A DNA stretch of 43,467 bases from an uncultured Clostridium sp. (GTDB lineage: Bacteria; Bacillota; Clostridia; TANB77; CAG-508), in the NCBI GenBank assembly GCA_900553225.1, contig USCV01000007.1, positions 1-43,467 of the forward strand, in the 5' to 3' direction. Below the pieces are notes generated by a model, which saw only the letters and a list, made by a program, of their open reading frames with translations, was not told the origin of the DNA and searched no databases. Position 1 is the stretch's first letter. Each line of letters starts with the position of its first letter. Both the position numbers and the translations under genes were made by a program. This document shows, one piece after another, positions 17,205 through 27,082 of the stretch.

Positions 17205-19970
17205 TTATTTTATTGCTTGGCTACATCTGTTACAAATTGTAGGATTATCTTTATCCTGTCCTACTGTTTTGCTATACATCCAACATCTTTCACATTTCTG
17301 TCCTTCTGCTTGTTCTACTTCAACTTTCATTTCTTCATCACTTTTTTCAAGTTGTAAATCAGAAATAATAAATACAGTCATTAATAATTCTTGATTATTT
17401 TTTAAGAATTCATAATCATTAGCATTTGCATAAATTGTTACTTTTGCATTTAAAGAATGACCTATTATTTTTTCAGCTCTTGCCTCTTCTAATTTTTTTG
17501 ATACAATATCCTTTAATTTTATTATTTTATTCCATTTTTCCTCTAATTCTTTATTATCATATTCATTATTAACTTCTGGATATTGTGTTAGCATAACGCT
17601 TTCTTGTTTTTCACTAGCTGAATGAGGCATATACTTCCAAATTTCTTCTGCTGTAAAGCATGTCATTGGAGCTAATATTTTTACAAGTGCATCTAATATT
17701 TTATACATAGTAGTTTGAGCTGCTCTTCTTTCTATTGAATCTGGTTTTGCTGTATATAATCTGTCTTTTATAATGTCTAAATAGAAATTACTCATTTGAA
17801 CAACACAGAAATTATTTATTGCTTGATATGCTTTGTTAAAGTCATATGCATCATAAGCCTCTGTACAAACTTTTATTAAATTATTTAATTTTATTAAAGC
17901 CCATTTATCAATTTCTAATAATTGATTGTACGTAGTAAGATTGTCAACATCTAAATCATTAATATTGCCTAAGATAAATCTACATGTATTACGTATTTTT
18001 CTATAAACTTCTGATACTTGTTTAATTATACCTTTTGAAATACTAACATCTGATGTATAGTCTGAAGATAATGCCCATAGTCTTAATATATCTGCTCCAA
18101 ATTCATTTATCATATCCATTGGATCAATTCCATTGCCTAAACTTTTTGACATTTTTCTACCTTGTTCATCAACAACATAGCCATGTGTTACTACCTCTTT
18201 ATAAGGTGCTTTATCTTTGGTTGCAATTGATGTCAATAATGATGATTGAAACCATCCTCTATATTGGTCACTACCTTCTAAATATAAATTAGCTTCTGGT
18301 AATCCTCTTTCTTGTAAAACAGATTCATGTGTTGAACCAGAATCGAACCATACATCCATTATATCTGTTTCCTTTTTAAATTCAGTATGACCACACTCTT
18401 TACATTTTGCTCCATCAGGCATTAATTCTTTTTCAGACATTTCAAACCATGCATTAGTTCCTTTTTCTCTTACAATATTTTGAATTTTATCTAGGCTTTC
18501 TGGAGTTACATATTCTTTTTCACAATTTTTACAATAGAATATTGGTAATGGTACACCCCAAGTTCTTTGTCTTGAAATACACCAATCATTTCTATCTTCT
18601 ATCATTTTAGTAATTCTTTCTTCTCCCCATGTTGGATACCATTTTACATTTTTAATTGCTTCTAATGCTTCTTTTCTAAATCCATCCACAGAAGCAAACC
18701 ATTGACTTGTAGCTCTATAAATAACAGGTTTTTTACATCTCCAGCAATGTGGATACGAGTGAACAATTTCTTGCTTTGCAAGTAGTAAATTGTTATCTTC
18801 TAACCATTTAATAATTGCTTTATCAGATTTTGCATAAAACATTCCTGCAAATGGACCAGCTTCTTTTGTTTGGTGTCCTTTGCTATCAACTGTTACTACC
18901 ATATCTAATCCATTTTTTAATCCGCAAAGATAATCTTCTTTACCATATCCAGGTGCTGTATGAACTGCACCTGTACCTGTATCTAGTTCAACAAGTATAG
19001 TATCGTCACTTCCTAAAACTACTCTTGATTCTCTTTCTAAGAATGGATGTTTACATTTTACACCTTCTAATTGTTTTCCTTCAAACTCTCTTAGTATACT
19101 ATAATCTTCTATTTTGGCAATTTGCATTACTTTTTCTACTAATTCACTCGCCATTATTAATTTTTCACCTTGAACATCTACTAAGCTATATTTAAAATCA
19201 CCTCCTATTGTTATTCCTGTATTTCCTGGAAGTGTCCATGGTGTTGTAGTCCATATTACAACATATGAATCTCGTTCATCAAATAATCCATTTCCCTCAA
19301 TTACAGGAAATTTTACATATGCAGTATTAGATTTTGTATTTTCATATTCTATTTCAGCTTCTGCTAAGGCTGTTTCACAATCTGTACACCAGTAGACAGG
19401 CTTCAATCCTTTATATATATATCCTTTTTTATACATAGTTCCAAATACGCCAAGTTGTCTTGCTTCCATTTTTGGATCATAAGTAATATATGGATTTTTC
19501 CAATCTGCTAAAACTCCTAGTCTTTTAAATCCTTTAATTTGTATGTCTTTATATTCTTTAGTAAATTCTTTACAAGTATCTCTAAATTGAGCAACAGGAA
19601 TTTCGTCTCTATTTAATCCTAATTTTTCAATGGCCTTTTTTTCTGTTGGCATACCATGTGTATCAAATCCTGGAACAAATGGTGTATAATATCCTTTTAG
19701 ATTTTTATAACGAACAATAGTGTCTTTTAAAACCTTGTTTAATGCATGCCCTGCATGAATTTGTCCGTTTGCATATGGAGGTCCATCATGTAATACAAAA
19801 GGCTCTTTTCCTTCATTCTTTTTTAACATTTTTTCATACAAATCGTTCTGAAATACTTCTTCAAATATTTTAGGCTCATTTTCTGGCAGATTTCCTCTCA
19901 TTGGGAAGTCTGTCTTTGGTAAATTTAATGTTTTACCATAATCCTTTTTTTCTTCTAAATTTTCACTCAT
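17205..19970 (-). CDS. ileS: Isoleucyl-tRNA synthetase
   Basis: 921-residue class I synthetase charging tRNA-Ile. The HIGH motif is HAGH (72-75) after HDGPPYANGQI; the KMSKS loop is KMSKSLGNGI (about 590). The editing domain includes TTTPWTLPGNTG and a GTGAVHTAPGYG element. A C-terminal zinc finger (CERCW...CNRC) ends the protein. This is the bacterial-type IleS seen in most Firmicutes. It is preceded by a T-box leader (20116-20345) with an Ile specifier, so expression should rise when tRNA-Ile is uncharged. Although very long, this gene has no in-frame CGG. Confidence 0.97.
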   Translation of the reverse strand: MSENLEEKKDYGKTLNLPKTDFPMRGNLPENEPKIFEEVFQNDLYEKMLKKNEGKEPFVLHDGPPYANGQIHAGHALNKVLKDTIVRYKNLKGYYTPFVPGFDTHGMPTEKKAIEKLGLNRDEIPVAQFRDTCKEFTKEYKDIQIKGFKRLGVLADWKNPYITYDPKMEARQLGVFGTMYKKGYIYKGLKPVYWCTDCETALAEAEIEYENTKSNTAYVKFPVIEGNGLFDERDSYVVIWTTTPWTLPGNTGITIGGDFKYSLVDVQGEKLIMASELVEKVMQIAKIEDYSILREFEGKQLEGVKCKHPFLERESRVVLGSDDTILVELDTGTGAVHTAPGYGKEDYLCGLKNGLDMVVTVDSKGHQTKEAGPFAGMFYAKSDKAIIKWLEDNNLLLAKQEIVHSYPHCWRCKKPVIYRATSQWFASVDGFRKEALEAIKNVKWYPTWGEERITKMIEDRNDWCISRQRTWGVPLPIFYCKNCEKEYVTPESLDKIQNIVREKGTNAWFEMSEKELMPDGAKCKECGHTEFKKETDIMDVWFDSGSTHESVLQERGLPEANLYLEGSDQYRGWFQSSLLTSIATKDKAPYKEVVTHGYVVDEQGRKMSKSLGNGIDPMDMINEFGADILRLWALSSDYTSDVSISKGIIKQVSEVYRKIRNTCRFILGNINDLDVDNLTTYNQLLEIDKWALIKLNNLIKVCTEAYDAYDFNKAYQAINNFCVVQMSNFYLDIIKDRLYTAKPDSIERRAAQTTMYKILDALVKILAPMTCFTAEEIWKYMPHSASEKQESVMLTQYPEVNNEYDNKELEEKWNKIIKLKDIVSKKLEEARAEKIIGHSLNAKVTIYANANDYEFLKNNQELLMTVFIISDLQLEKSDEEMKVEVEQAEGQKCERCWMYSKTVGQDKDNPTICNRCSQAIK

Positions 19971-20115
19971 ATTTTCATCTCTCCTTTTCTTTTATGTTTT
20001 TCTTACCATTTATTATTTAATGTTTAATAAATTGTATATTATTTATTATTGTTATCAAAATTTATTTGTACAATTTAATACTTAATTTTACAATTATGTA
20101 TTTTTTTAAAGCATT

Positions 20116-20345
20116 AAAAATAAAAGCCACTCTTCCTAATATTTTAGGACGAATGACTCTTTATCCGCGGTACCACCTATATTAAAAACTTTTTTTAGTT
20201 TTTCCCTTCATTTTCTTTTAACGCAAGCTAAACGGCTTAATTTACTTTTTTTCAATTAGGCAACAAAAAGGTGATAACAAATAAACAATTCACTTACTAG
20301 AATTTCACCAACCTCTAGTTCTCTGTTAGTATTATTTTACTTGTG
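20116..20345 (-). promoter_or_regulatory. T-box leader (Ile) controlling ileS
   Basis: The minus strand contains the T-box sequence AGGTGGTACCGCG (about 20166-20178), then a terminator hairpin (20116-20162) with a TTTTATTTTT run. Upstream, the stem I region (about 20290-20345) carries GAAATTC, in which ATT (20301-20303) is the probable isoleucine specifier. Uncharged tRNA-Ile would pair with it and favour the antiterminator. The distance from the terminator to the ileS ATG is about 145 bases, in which I see no gene. Confidence 0.92.
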
Positions 20346-20430
20346 TTGTCCTTTTTATGGTATTTAATAGTTTAATTTAATTACATTTAATATATTAACA
20401 CTTTATTTAGATGTTTTCAAGTAATATTTT

Positions 20431-22227
20431 TTAATTTTCAAAAAAACGTTCAAATTCCACTTCCGAAATAACTTCTTGTTTCATTAATGTTTCTGCAACT
20501 GCATTTAACTTATCCATATGATTTGACAATATTGTTTGTGCCTTTATATATGCATCATCAATTAATATTTTAATCTCAGCTCCAATAGCATCTGAAAATT
20601 TTTCTCCAAGTAACTGTAATTCATAAGGATCTTTTTCGGTATTAATAGAGATAGTTCCAACTGTATCACTCATTCCATAAACTGTTACCATATCTTTTGC
20701 AATTTGTGTTGCAACTTCAAGATCATTACTTGCACCTGTTGATATATCATTTAATGCTATTTTCTCTGCTGCACGTCCTCCAAGTAATGCAATTAGTTTC
20801 TCTTCCATTTCAGTTTTTGAGATATAAAACTTATCTTCATTTGTTTTATACATTGTATATCCTCCGGCAACTCCCCTTGGAATAATTGAAACTTCTTTAA
20901 TATTTTTTTGAGTTTCAAGATATCTACTTACTATTGCATGCCCAGCTTCATGAAATGCTGTTAATTTTTTGTCTTTGTCTGATATTACTCTGCTGTTTTT
21001 CTCTAGTCCTACTGTTACTTTCTTTACTGCTGCGTCTATATCATCATTGTTTATATATTCTTTATTTTTTATTGTAGCAATTATCGCTGCCTCATTTAGA
21101 ATATTAGCAAGTTCTGCACCTGTAAATCCGGCTGTATCTTCAGCAACACTTTTCAAGTTTACACTTGGTGCAATCTTTTTATTTTTTGCATGTATTTTTA
21201 AAATTTCTTCTCTTCCTTTTAAGTCTGGAAGAGCAATTGTAATTTGTCTGTCAAATCTTCCTGGTCGTAGAAGTGCCGTATCTAACATTTCTGGTCTATT
21301 GGTTGCTGCAAGAACTATAATTGTCTCTTCTGTATCAAATCCATCCATTTCTACTAATAATTGATTCAATGTTTGATTGTTTTCACTTTCCGCACCACTT
21401 TGACTTGTTCTTCTTGAACCAATTGCATCAATCTCATCTATAAAAACTATACATGGGGCTATCTTTTTTGCTTTTTCAAACAATTTTCTTACTCTTGATG
21501 CTCCAAGTCCTGCAAACATTTCAATAAATTCAGAACCACTCATTGAAATAAATGGTACATCTGCCTCTCCTGCAATTGCTTTTGCAATTAATGTTTTTCC
21601 TGTACCTGGTTTTCCACAAAGAAGTACTCCTCTGGGCACTTTAGCACCCATCTCATAAAATTTTTTAGGATTTTTCAAAAAGTCTACTATTTCTATCATT
21701 TCTTGTTTTTCTTCTTCAAGTCCAGCCACATCATCAAACTTAATTTTAGTATTCTTTGTGTCTGGATCATAAACCTTACCTTTTTCTCCAAGTCCTTGCA
21801 TTTTCCATATAAAAACAAACAAAACTACTAATAAAATTGTAGGTAAAAGTGAAAATACACTGCTTAGTATTTTTAAAAATACATTTTGTTGCTTTTGTAT
21901 TAATTTTATATTATTTCCATTTTCCACTTTAGATTGTATTAATTCAACAAAAGCTTCTGTACTTGGAACAATAACACTTTTTTCTTCATCATTATTTGTA
22001 AGCTTAACTTTAACAGTAGTACTTCCAGTTGTCATTTCTATTTTTTCAACATTTCCATCATTTATTTCTTTCATAAGTTCTGTGTAGGCAAGCTCTTTTT
22101 CTTCAGTATGTTTATTTTGATTTATATATAAAATTGCTAGTATTGAAGCTAAGAGTATTAAGAATACAATTCCAATGGTAATATAATATTTGTTGTTGTT
22201 TTTCTTTTCTTTATTCGGTGTATCCAT
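20431..22227 (-). CDS. ftsH: ATP-dependent zinc metalloprotease FtsH
   Basis: 598-residue membrane AAA+ protease that degrades misfolded membrane proteins and some regulators. Two membrane helices (about 13-35 and 118-141) flank a short extracellular domain. Walker A is GKPGTGKT (205-212), Walker B IVFIDEID (260-267), the second region of homology includes ATNRPEMLDTALLRPGRFDR, and the zinc site is HEAGH (426-430). The C-terminus is shorter than in many FtsH proteins. It lies between the PBP gene and ileS; no strong terminator separates it from the T-box leader. Confidence 0.97.
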   Translation of the reverse strand: MDTPNKEKKNNNKYYITIGIVFLILLASILAILYINQNKHTEEKELAYTELMKEINDGNVEKIEMTTGSTTVKVKLTNNDEEKSVIVPSTEAFVELIQSKVENGNNIKLIQKQQNVFLKILSSVFSLLPTILLVVLFVFIWKMQGLGEKGKVYDPDTKNTKIKFDDVAGLEEEKQEMIEIVDFLKNPKKFYEMGAKVPRGVLLCGKPGTGKTLIAKAIAGEADVPFISMSGSEFIEMFAGLGASRVRKLFEKAKKIAPCIVFIDEIDAIGSRRTSQSGAESENNQTLNQLLVEMDGFDTEETIIVLAATNRPEMLDTALLRPGRFDRQITIALPDLKGREEILKIHAKNKKIAPSVNLKSVAEDTAGFTGAELANILNEAAIIATIKNKEYINNDDIDAAVKKVTVGLEKNSRVISDKDKKLTAFHEAGHAIVSRYLETQKNIKEVSIIPRGVAGGYTMYKTNEDKFYISKTEMEEKLIALLGGRAAEKIALNDISTGASNDLEVATQIAKDMVTVYGMSDTVGTISINTEKDPYELQLLGEKFSDAIGAEIKILIDDAYIKAQTILSNHMDKLNAVAETLMKQEVISEVEFERFFEN

Positions 22228-22328
22228 TCTTGTTCTGTTCTCCTCTCTTATGTTTATTATATCCTTATTTCATTATTCTATAATTATAAATAATTAAATC
22301 TGATTATAAAATTCTATATATTCAATAT

Positions 22329-22367
22329 CAAACGTTAACTTCATGGTTATTATAAAGTTAACGTTTG
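22329..22367 (-). terminator. Hairpin after the PBP gene
   Basis: A perfect 13-bp stem (CAAACGTTAACTT/AAGTTAACGTTTG) lies seven bases past the PBP stop. It lacks a long T-run, so it may be a weak terminator or an RNA 3'-end stabiliser. Confidence 0.55.
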
Positions 22368-22373
22368 AATTAA

Positions 22374-25001
22374 TTATCTTCCTTCATTAACATTGTTTTT
22401 ATTATTAGTAGTTTTGTTGTTATCTGTGGAATTATTATTTGTTTTATCATCAGCTTCTGTTGCTTTTTTATTAATTGTTAATGTAACAACTGTATTTTTG
22501 GGAACAACTTCTCCGCTTTTACGATTTTGCTTAATAACCACTCCATCTTCTTTTGTCTTATCTTCACTTGTTTGTATGTTATATTTTAATTTATGTGATT
22601 CTAGTACTTTTTTTGCATCCTCTTGCTTCATTCCAACAACATTTGGAACTATGACATTATCGTCTTGTTCAGTTGGCGTAGTTGTTTCCTGGGTTGTATT
22701 GTTTTGTTCTGGTGTCTTTGTTTCTTCTGCTTTTATATGTATATCACAAGTTTCTGTAATTGTATTATATTTGTTTCCTGAACTTGTTTTCCATTTAGCA
22801 TTCTTTTCTTTTTCCGGTTGTTGTAAGTATGCTTTTTCTTCCACTTCTTTGCAATACTCTGTTGCTAGTTTTCCACTTTCTTTACATATCTTTACTTTTT
22901 CGTGTCCGTTACAACTATCTGGAACTGTTCCACTAACAAATTCTTCTACATATGTATTAGTACATGAATTTGTTGCCGATTTACCAGTATCTTTGCAAAT
23001 TCTAGCTGTAACAATGTTACTTGGAACATCAAATTTCTTACTTGATAAGTTTTTGTGTATGTCTTTCATTATAGCAGACCAAATTACAGCCGCTGGATTT
23101 CCCCCACTATAATTTACCGTTTCATTCATATCGTATCCAAACCATGTCGCTCCAACATAATATGGTGTAAATCCGCATAACCAACGATCTTGAAAATGAT
23201 CTGTTGTACCTGTTTTAGCTCCTACATCCATTCCAGAAATAGCACAAATCTTTGCAGTTCCTCCGCTTCCTGTAACAGGTCCTTTTAAAATGCTTTTTGC
23301 AATATATGCATTTCCTTCTGACATTACTCTTCTTTTTTCTTGTTTAGATTTCAATACTACATTTCCAGATTTATCTTTAAGTTCTGTATAAAATGTAGGA
23401 GTAATATATTCTCCACCATTTGCAATAGCTGCATACGCTCCTGCCATTTCTAGTGGTGTAGCACCATATGTCAGTCCTCCAAGAACTGCAGCTAGATTTG
23501 CATCATTTTGTTCGTCCAAATGACTAAGTCCTAACTGTTTTAAGAATTTCAATGAGTTCTCCGGTCCTAATTCTGACATTACTTTAACTTCCACAACATT
23601 TGCAGAAACTTCTATAGCTTTTCTAATTGTACATAATCCCTGGTATACATTACCAGAATTATGTGGAGTGTACGAACCAAAAACTGTTGGAGAGTCATCA
23701 TATACAGTACCTGCTGTAATAATATTTTTTTCTAATCCTGCTGATATAGAGGCTATTGGTTTTATTGATGAGCCTGGTTGCTTTGGAATATTTATTCTAT
23801 TAAGACCTGTTGCATCTACATCTGTGCCTAAACCTCCAACACATCCAACTACATTTCCAGTTTTGTAGTCCATAATTACCATTGCAGATTGTGTATGTTT
23901 TCCTTCGTTTGCTTTTGTTTTTCCTTTTAAAATATATTTGTCTTTTTTATACTCTTCTTCCATTCTGTTTTGTATGGATGACACCTGTGTTGTGTATAGT
24001 TGGTATCCGCCACCATATAAACGACTTTTAGCATATTCATATGACATACCTTTTTCATCAACAAGCTGGTTAACAACTTGTTCTATAGCGGAGGATATGT
24101 GATAGGACACTATAGCCCCACTCGAAGTACTTCCTTCTTGAAAGGGTAACCCACTTTCTACTTTTTGTATAGCTTCATTGTATTCTTGTTCACTAACACT
24201 TCCAAGTTCTTTCATCTTATCTAATACTATTTTTGTTCTCTTTTTTATTTTTTCACTATTATCAGTTCCAGTAAATGGATTATAGCTATTAGGTGAATGA
24301 TTAATACCTGCTAAAAATGCACATTCTGCTAAATCCAAATCTTTTGCAGATTTTCCAAAATAATACTCTGATGCAACTTCAACACCACATATATTTTTTC
24401 CATAACCACCTAAATATATAATGTTTAAGTACAATTCCAAAATTTCATCTTTTGATAATATTTTTTCAATTTGATATGCCCTTGACATCTCTTTTATTTT
24501 TCTTTCTATACCTGCTTTTCCTTCATCTTCTTTTTCATTTGTAATATTTTTTATTAATTGTTGTGTTATTGAACTTCCTCCAAAAGAAGAACTTCCTCCA
24601 TTGAAGAGATACGTGAAAGTTGCTGCTGCTGTTCTTTTAATGTCAACTCCATGATGATCATAAAATCTTTCGTCCTCGATTGCTACAAATGCTTTAGGTA
24701 AATTACTTGGCATTTCTGAAATTGTTATAATTCTTCTGTTCTCTTCACCCGTTAACTCTTTAATTAGTTTTCCTTCACTATCATATACGAATGTATTTGT
24801 ATAATTAATTGTTAAATCGTCCTTTGACATTGCAAATTTATCACTAAAAAATATAGCTAAAAATGCGCCAACTATAACCAATGCAATTAGAATAATGACA
24901 AATATGATAATTAAAAATACTTTTTTGATAATTTTATTATTTACTTTTTTATTTTTTTGTTTTTTTACCTTTTTTGATGAATCTTCTATCTTTTTTTCCA
25001 T
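22374..25001 (-). CDS. Class A penicillin-binding protein with a PASTA domain
   Basis: 875-residue bifunctional peptidoglycan synthase. A basic cytoplasmic tail and one membrane helix (27-55) lead into a GT51 transglycosylase (EDERFYDHHGVD at 109-120, GGSSITQQLIKN at 141-152). The transpeptidase domain has SxxK (S411-K414), SAN (466-468) and KTGT (596-599). A single PASTA domain (about 775-845) follows Cys-rich and Thr/Gln linkers, and the tail is Asn/Lys-rich. PASTA domains bind muropeptides or beta-lactams. At least six cysteines lie between 660 and 760, unusual for a secreted PBP, and may form disulfides. The upstream 200 bases (25002-25203) hold AT-rich DNA with possible -10 boxes but no gene. 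Confidence 0.93.
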   Translation of the reverse strand: MEKKIEDSSKKVKKQKNKKVNNKIIKKVFLIIIFVIILIALVIVGAFLAIFFSDKFAMSKDDLTINYTNTFVYDSEGKLIKELTGEENRRIITISEMPSNLPKAFVAIEDERFYDHHGVDIKRTAAATFTYLFNGGSSSFGGSSITQQLIKNITNEKEDEGKAGIERKIKEMSRAYQIEKILSKDEILELYLNIIYLGGYGKNICGVEVASEYYFGKSAKDLDLAECAFLAGINHSPNSYNPFTGTDNSEKIKKRTKIVLDKMKELGSVSEQEYNEAIQKVESGLPFQEGSTSSGAIVSYHISSAIEQVVNQLVDEKGMSYEYAKSRLYGGGYQLYTTQVSSIQNRMEEEYKKDKYILKGKTKANEGKHTQSAMVIMDYKTGNVVGCVGGLGTDVDATGLNRINIPKQPGSSIKPIASISAGLEKNIITAGTVYDDSPTVFGSYTPHNSGNVYQGLCTIRKAIEVSANVVEVKVMSELGPENSLKFLKQLGLSHLDEQNDANLAAVLGGLTYGATPLEMAGAYAAIANGGEYITPTFYTELKDKSGNVVLKSKQEKRRVMSEGNAYIAKSILKGPVTGSGGTAKICAISGMDVGAKTGTTDHFQDRWLCGFTPYYVGATWFGYDMNETVNYSGGNPAAVIWSAIMKDIHKNLSSKKFDVPSNIVTARICKDTGKSATNSCTNTYVEEFVSGTVPDSCNGHEKVKICKESGKLATEYCKEVEEKAYLQQPEKEKNAKWKTSSGNKYNTITETCDIHIKAEETKTPEQNNTTQETTTPTEQDDNVIVPNVVGMKQEDAKKVLESHKLKYNIQTSEDKTKEDGVVIKQNRKSGEVVPKNTVVTLTINKKATEADDKTNNNSTDNNKTTNNKNNVNEGR

Positions 25002-25203
25002 ATTTTTGTTCCCATTCCTTTCAAATTAAATGACAAATTATATCTAACTAAATTTACATATACATTATATTACATATTCTTTAAAAGTAAAAGCCTTTTC
25101 ATAAAATTTTACAATTCTTGCATTATTATTTCATAGTTTTATTATATAATAATTATTCCAATGTTTATAAATTATATCATTTTGAACTTTATTTCATTTT
25201 AAA

Positions 25204-26082
25204 TTATCGTAGTTCCTCTAATATATCCATAACATTATTAGTCAATTTTGCTCCTTCTTTTAAAATTTGGTTTGTTCCATTTGAAAATATACTATTAATA
25301 TTTCCAGGAATAGCAAACACATCCTTGCCTTGTTCTATTGCAAAATCTACTGTAATTAATGCTCCACTTTTATTTGTTGCTTCTACAACCAATACACCAT
25401 CTGATATTCCACTAATAATTCTATTTCTTGCAGGGAAATTTAATCTTTCAGGCTTAGTACCCATAACATACTCTGAAATAATTAAACCATTTTTTTGTAA
25501 TATATTTTGCGCTAGCCTGCTATTCTCATTAGGATATATTCTATCAATTCCACATCCAAGTACCGCAATAGTACTTGAATAATAATTTATTGCTCCCAAA
25601 TGTGAAAAAGTATCTATTCCTTTTGCTAATCCACTAACTACAATTATATTATTACTTACTAACTGTTTTGCCATAATTTGAGCAACTTCTTTTCCATAAC
25701 TTGTACAATTTCTGCTTCCAACTATCGCAATTGATTTTTTGTTTAATAGTTCAATATTACCTTTTGTATATAAGTACATAGGGCAATCTTCTATCTGCTT
25801 TAGTTTTTGTGGATATTCTTTGTCCATTATTGTTATTATATTAATGTTTTCTTTGTTCATGTATGAAATATATTTTTCAAGATCAATTCTGTATTTTTTT
25901 GATAAAATAATATCTGCAATCTTTTCTCCAATTCTATCATTACTCATTAATTCTTTTTTGCTTAAGTTGTAGATTGCATCAGGGAAATGATACTTCTCAA
26001 TTAATTTTTCTATTGTTTTATTTCCAACTTTTGGAAGTCTAGATAGCCATATCCAATACTTTTTTTCTTCACTAGATAACAT
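25204..26082 (-). CDS. dprA: DNA processing protein DprA/Smf
   Basis: 292 residues. DprA binds incoming single-stranded DNA during transformation and loads RecA; many non-competent Firmicutes keep it. Visible features: an N-terminal helical SAM-like region, then the Rossmann core with IVGSRNCTSYGKEVA, VSGLAKGIDTFSHLGAI and VLGCGIDRIYPNEN, and FPARNRIISGISDGVLVVEA. The DprA winged-helix C-terminal domain is absent and the protein ends soon after the core. ATG with AAAGGAGG. It lies just after folD; in Clostridia dprA often precedes topA, which is not seen here. Confidence 0.94.
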   Translation of the reverse strand: MLSSEEKKYWIWLSRLPKVGNKTIEKLIEKYHFPDAIYNLSKKELMSNDRIGEKIADIILSKKYRIDLEKYISYMNKENINIITIMDKEYPQKLKQIEDCPMYLYTKGNIELLNKKSIAIVGSRNCTSYGKEVAQIMAKQLVSNNIIVVSGLAKGIDTFSHLGAINYYSSTIAVLGCGIDRIYPNENSRLAQNILQKNGLIISEYVMGTKPERLNFPARNRIISGISDGVLVVEATNKSGALITVDFAIEQGKDVFAIPGNINSIFSNGTNQILKEGAKLTNNVMDILEELR

Positions 26083-26117
26083 AAAATCCTCCTTTATGCT
26101 CTCTATTTATTTTCAAG

Positions 26118-26152
26118 CAAAAAGAGAGCGCTTATTTTTTTACGCCCCCTCT
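26118..26152 (-). terminator. Terminator after folD
   Basis: Imperfect stem AGAGGGGGCG/GCGCTCTCT followed by TTTTT on the minus strand, eight bases after the folD stop. Confidence 0.55.
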
Positions 26153-26159
26153 ATTAAAT

Positions 26160-27012
26160 TTATTTATTCTCTGCATTTTTAGTTGCCTTTATTACGTTAT
26201 TCATAAGCATTGCAATTGTCATTGGTCCCACTCCTCCTGGTACAGGTGTAATATATGATGCTTTTTTTTCTACTTCTTCAAAATCCACATCTCCCTCTAG
26301 CTTTCCATCCTCATTTCTATTAATTCCAACATCAATAACAACAGCATTTTCTTTTATCATATTAGCTTTTACAAACTTTGCTTTTCCAAGTGCTGCAATT
26401 AATATATCGGCTTTTTTTGTTATTTCACTTATATTTTTTGTTTTTGAGTGACAAACTGTAACAGTAGCATTTTTATTTAATAGACATTGAATTAATGGTT
26501 TACCCACAATATTGCTTCTACCAATAATTACTGCATTTTTACCTTCTATTTCAATATTATATTCTTCAAGCATTCTTATTACTCCGATATGGTGTACATG
26601 ATACAAAGCAATCTTCACCCATTGAAAGCTTTCCAATGTTAATTGGATGAAATCCATCAATATCTTTTTTAGGGTCTATAGCACAAAATGCCTTTTTTAT
26701 ATTTAGGTTACTTGGAATTGGGCTTTGAAGTAGTATTGCATGGACATCTTTTCTTTCATTTAATACTCTAATTACATCTAGTAGTTCTTCCATCTTTGCA
26801 TCTTCAGGTAACAAAAATTCCTCATATTTAATTCCAATTTCATCACAAGCTTTACTTTTATTCTTTACATATACTTTAGATGCCTTATTTTCTCCAATCA
26901 TAATAACAGCAAGTTTTGGTTCTATTCCTTTTTCTTTTAATTCTTCTACTTCTTGTCTTAATTCTTTTCTTATTTTTTGTGCAAGTTCTTTACCATTTAT
27001 TAACTTTGCCAT
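26160..27012 (-). CDS. folD: Methylenetetrahydrofolate dehydrogenase/cyclohydrolase, one +1 frameshift
   Basis: 283 residues after one +1 shift, the standard FolD length. It interconverts 5,10-methylene- and 10-formyl-tetrahydrofolate with NADP. The first segment holds the catalytic-domain motifs YVKNKSKACDEIGI, LLQSPIPSNL and KDIDGFHPINIG; the second holds the dinucleotide fold with GRSNIVGKPL and the late TPVPGGVGPMT. The join is at codon 143 (26586-26583): TAT CGG AGT is read TAT (C) GGA GTA. This gives CTPYGVIRML, and the glycine is the one in the FolD signature (P-C-T-P-x-G). Without the shift the protein lacks the cofactor domain. ATG 27012 has GGAGG about five bases upstream. Confidence 0.93.
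26583..26586 (-). other. +1 recoding site CGGA in folD
   Basis: Incoming frame TAT CGG AGT; continuing frame TAT (C) GGA GTA ATA. GGA matches the conserved glycine of the family signature, so the skipped base is the C. Without the shift only six more codons follow before a stop. Confidence 0.9.
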
Positions 27013-27082
27013 TTTATCCTCCATATTTATTTTTTATTCTGCTTAAAATTATAGAACAATTGTTTATTGTTGTCAATAGTTT

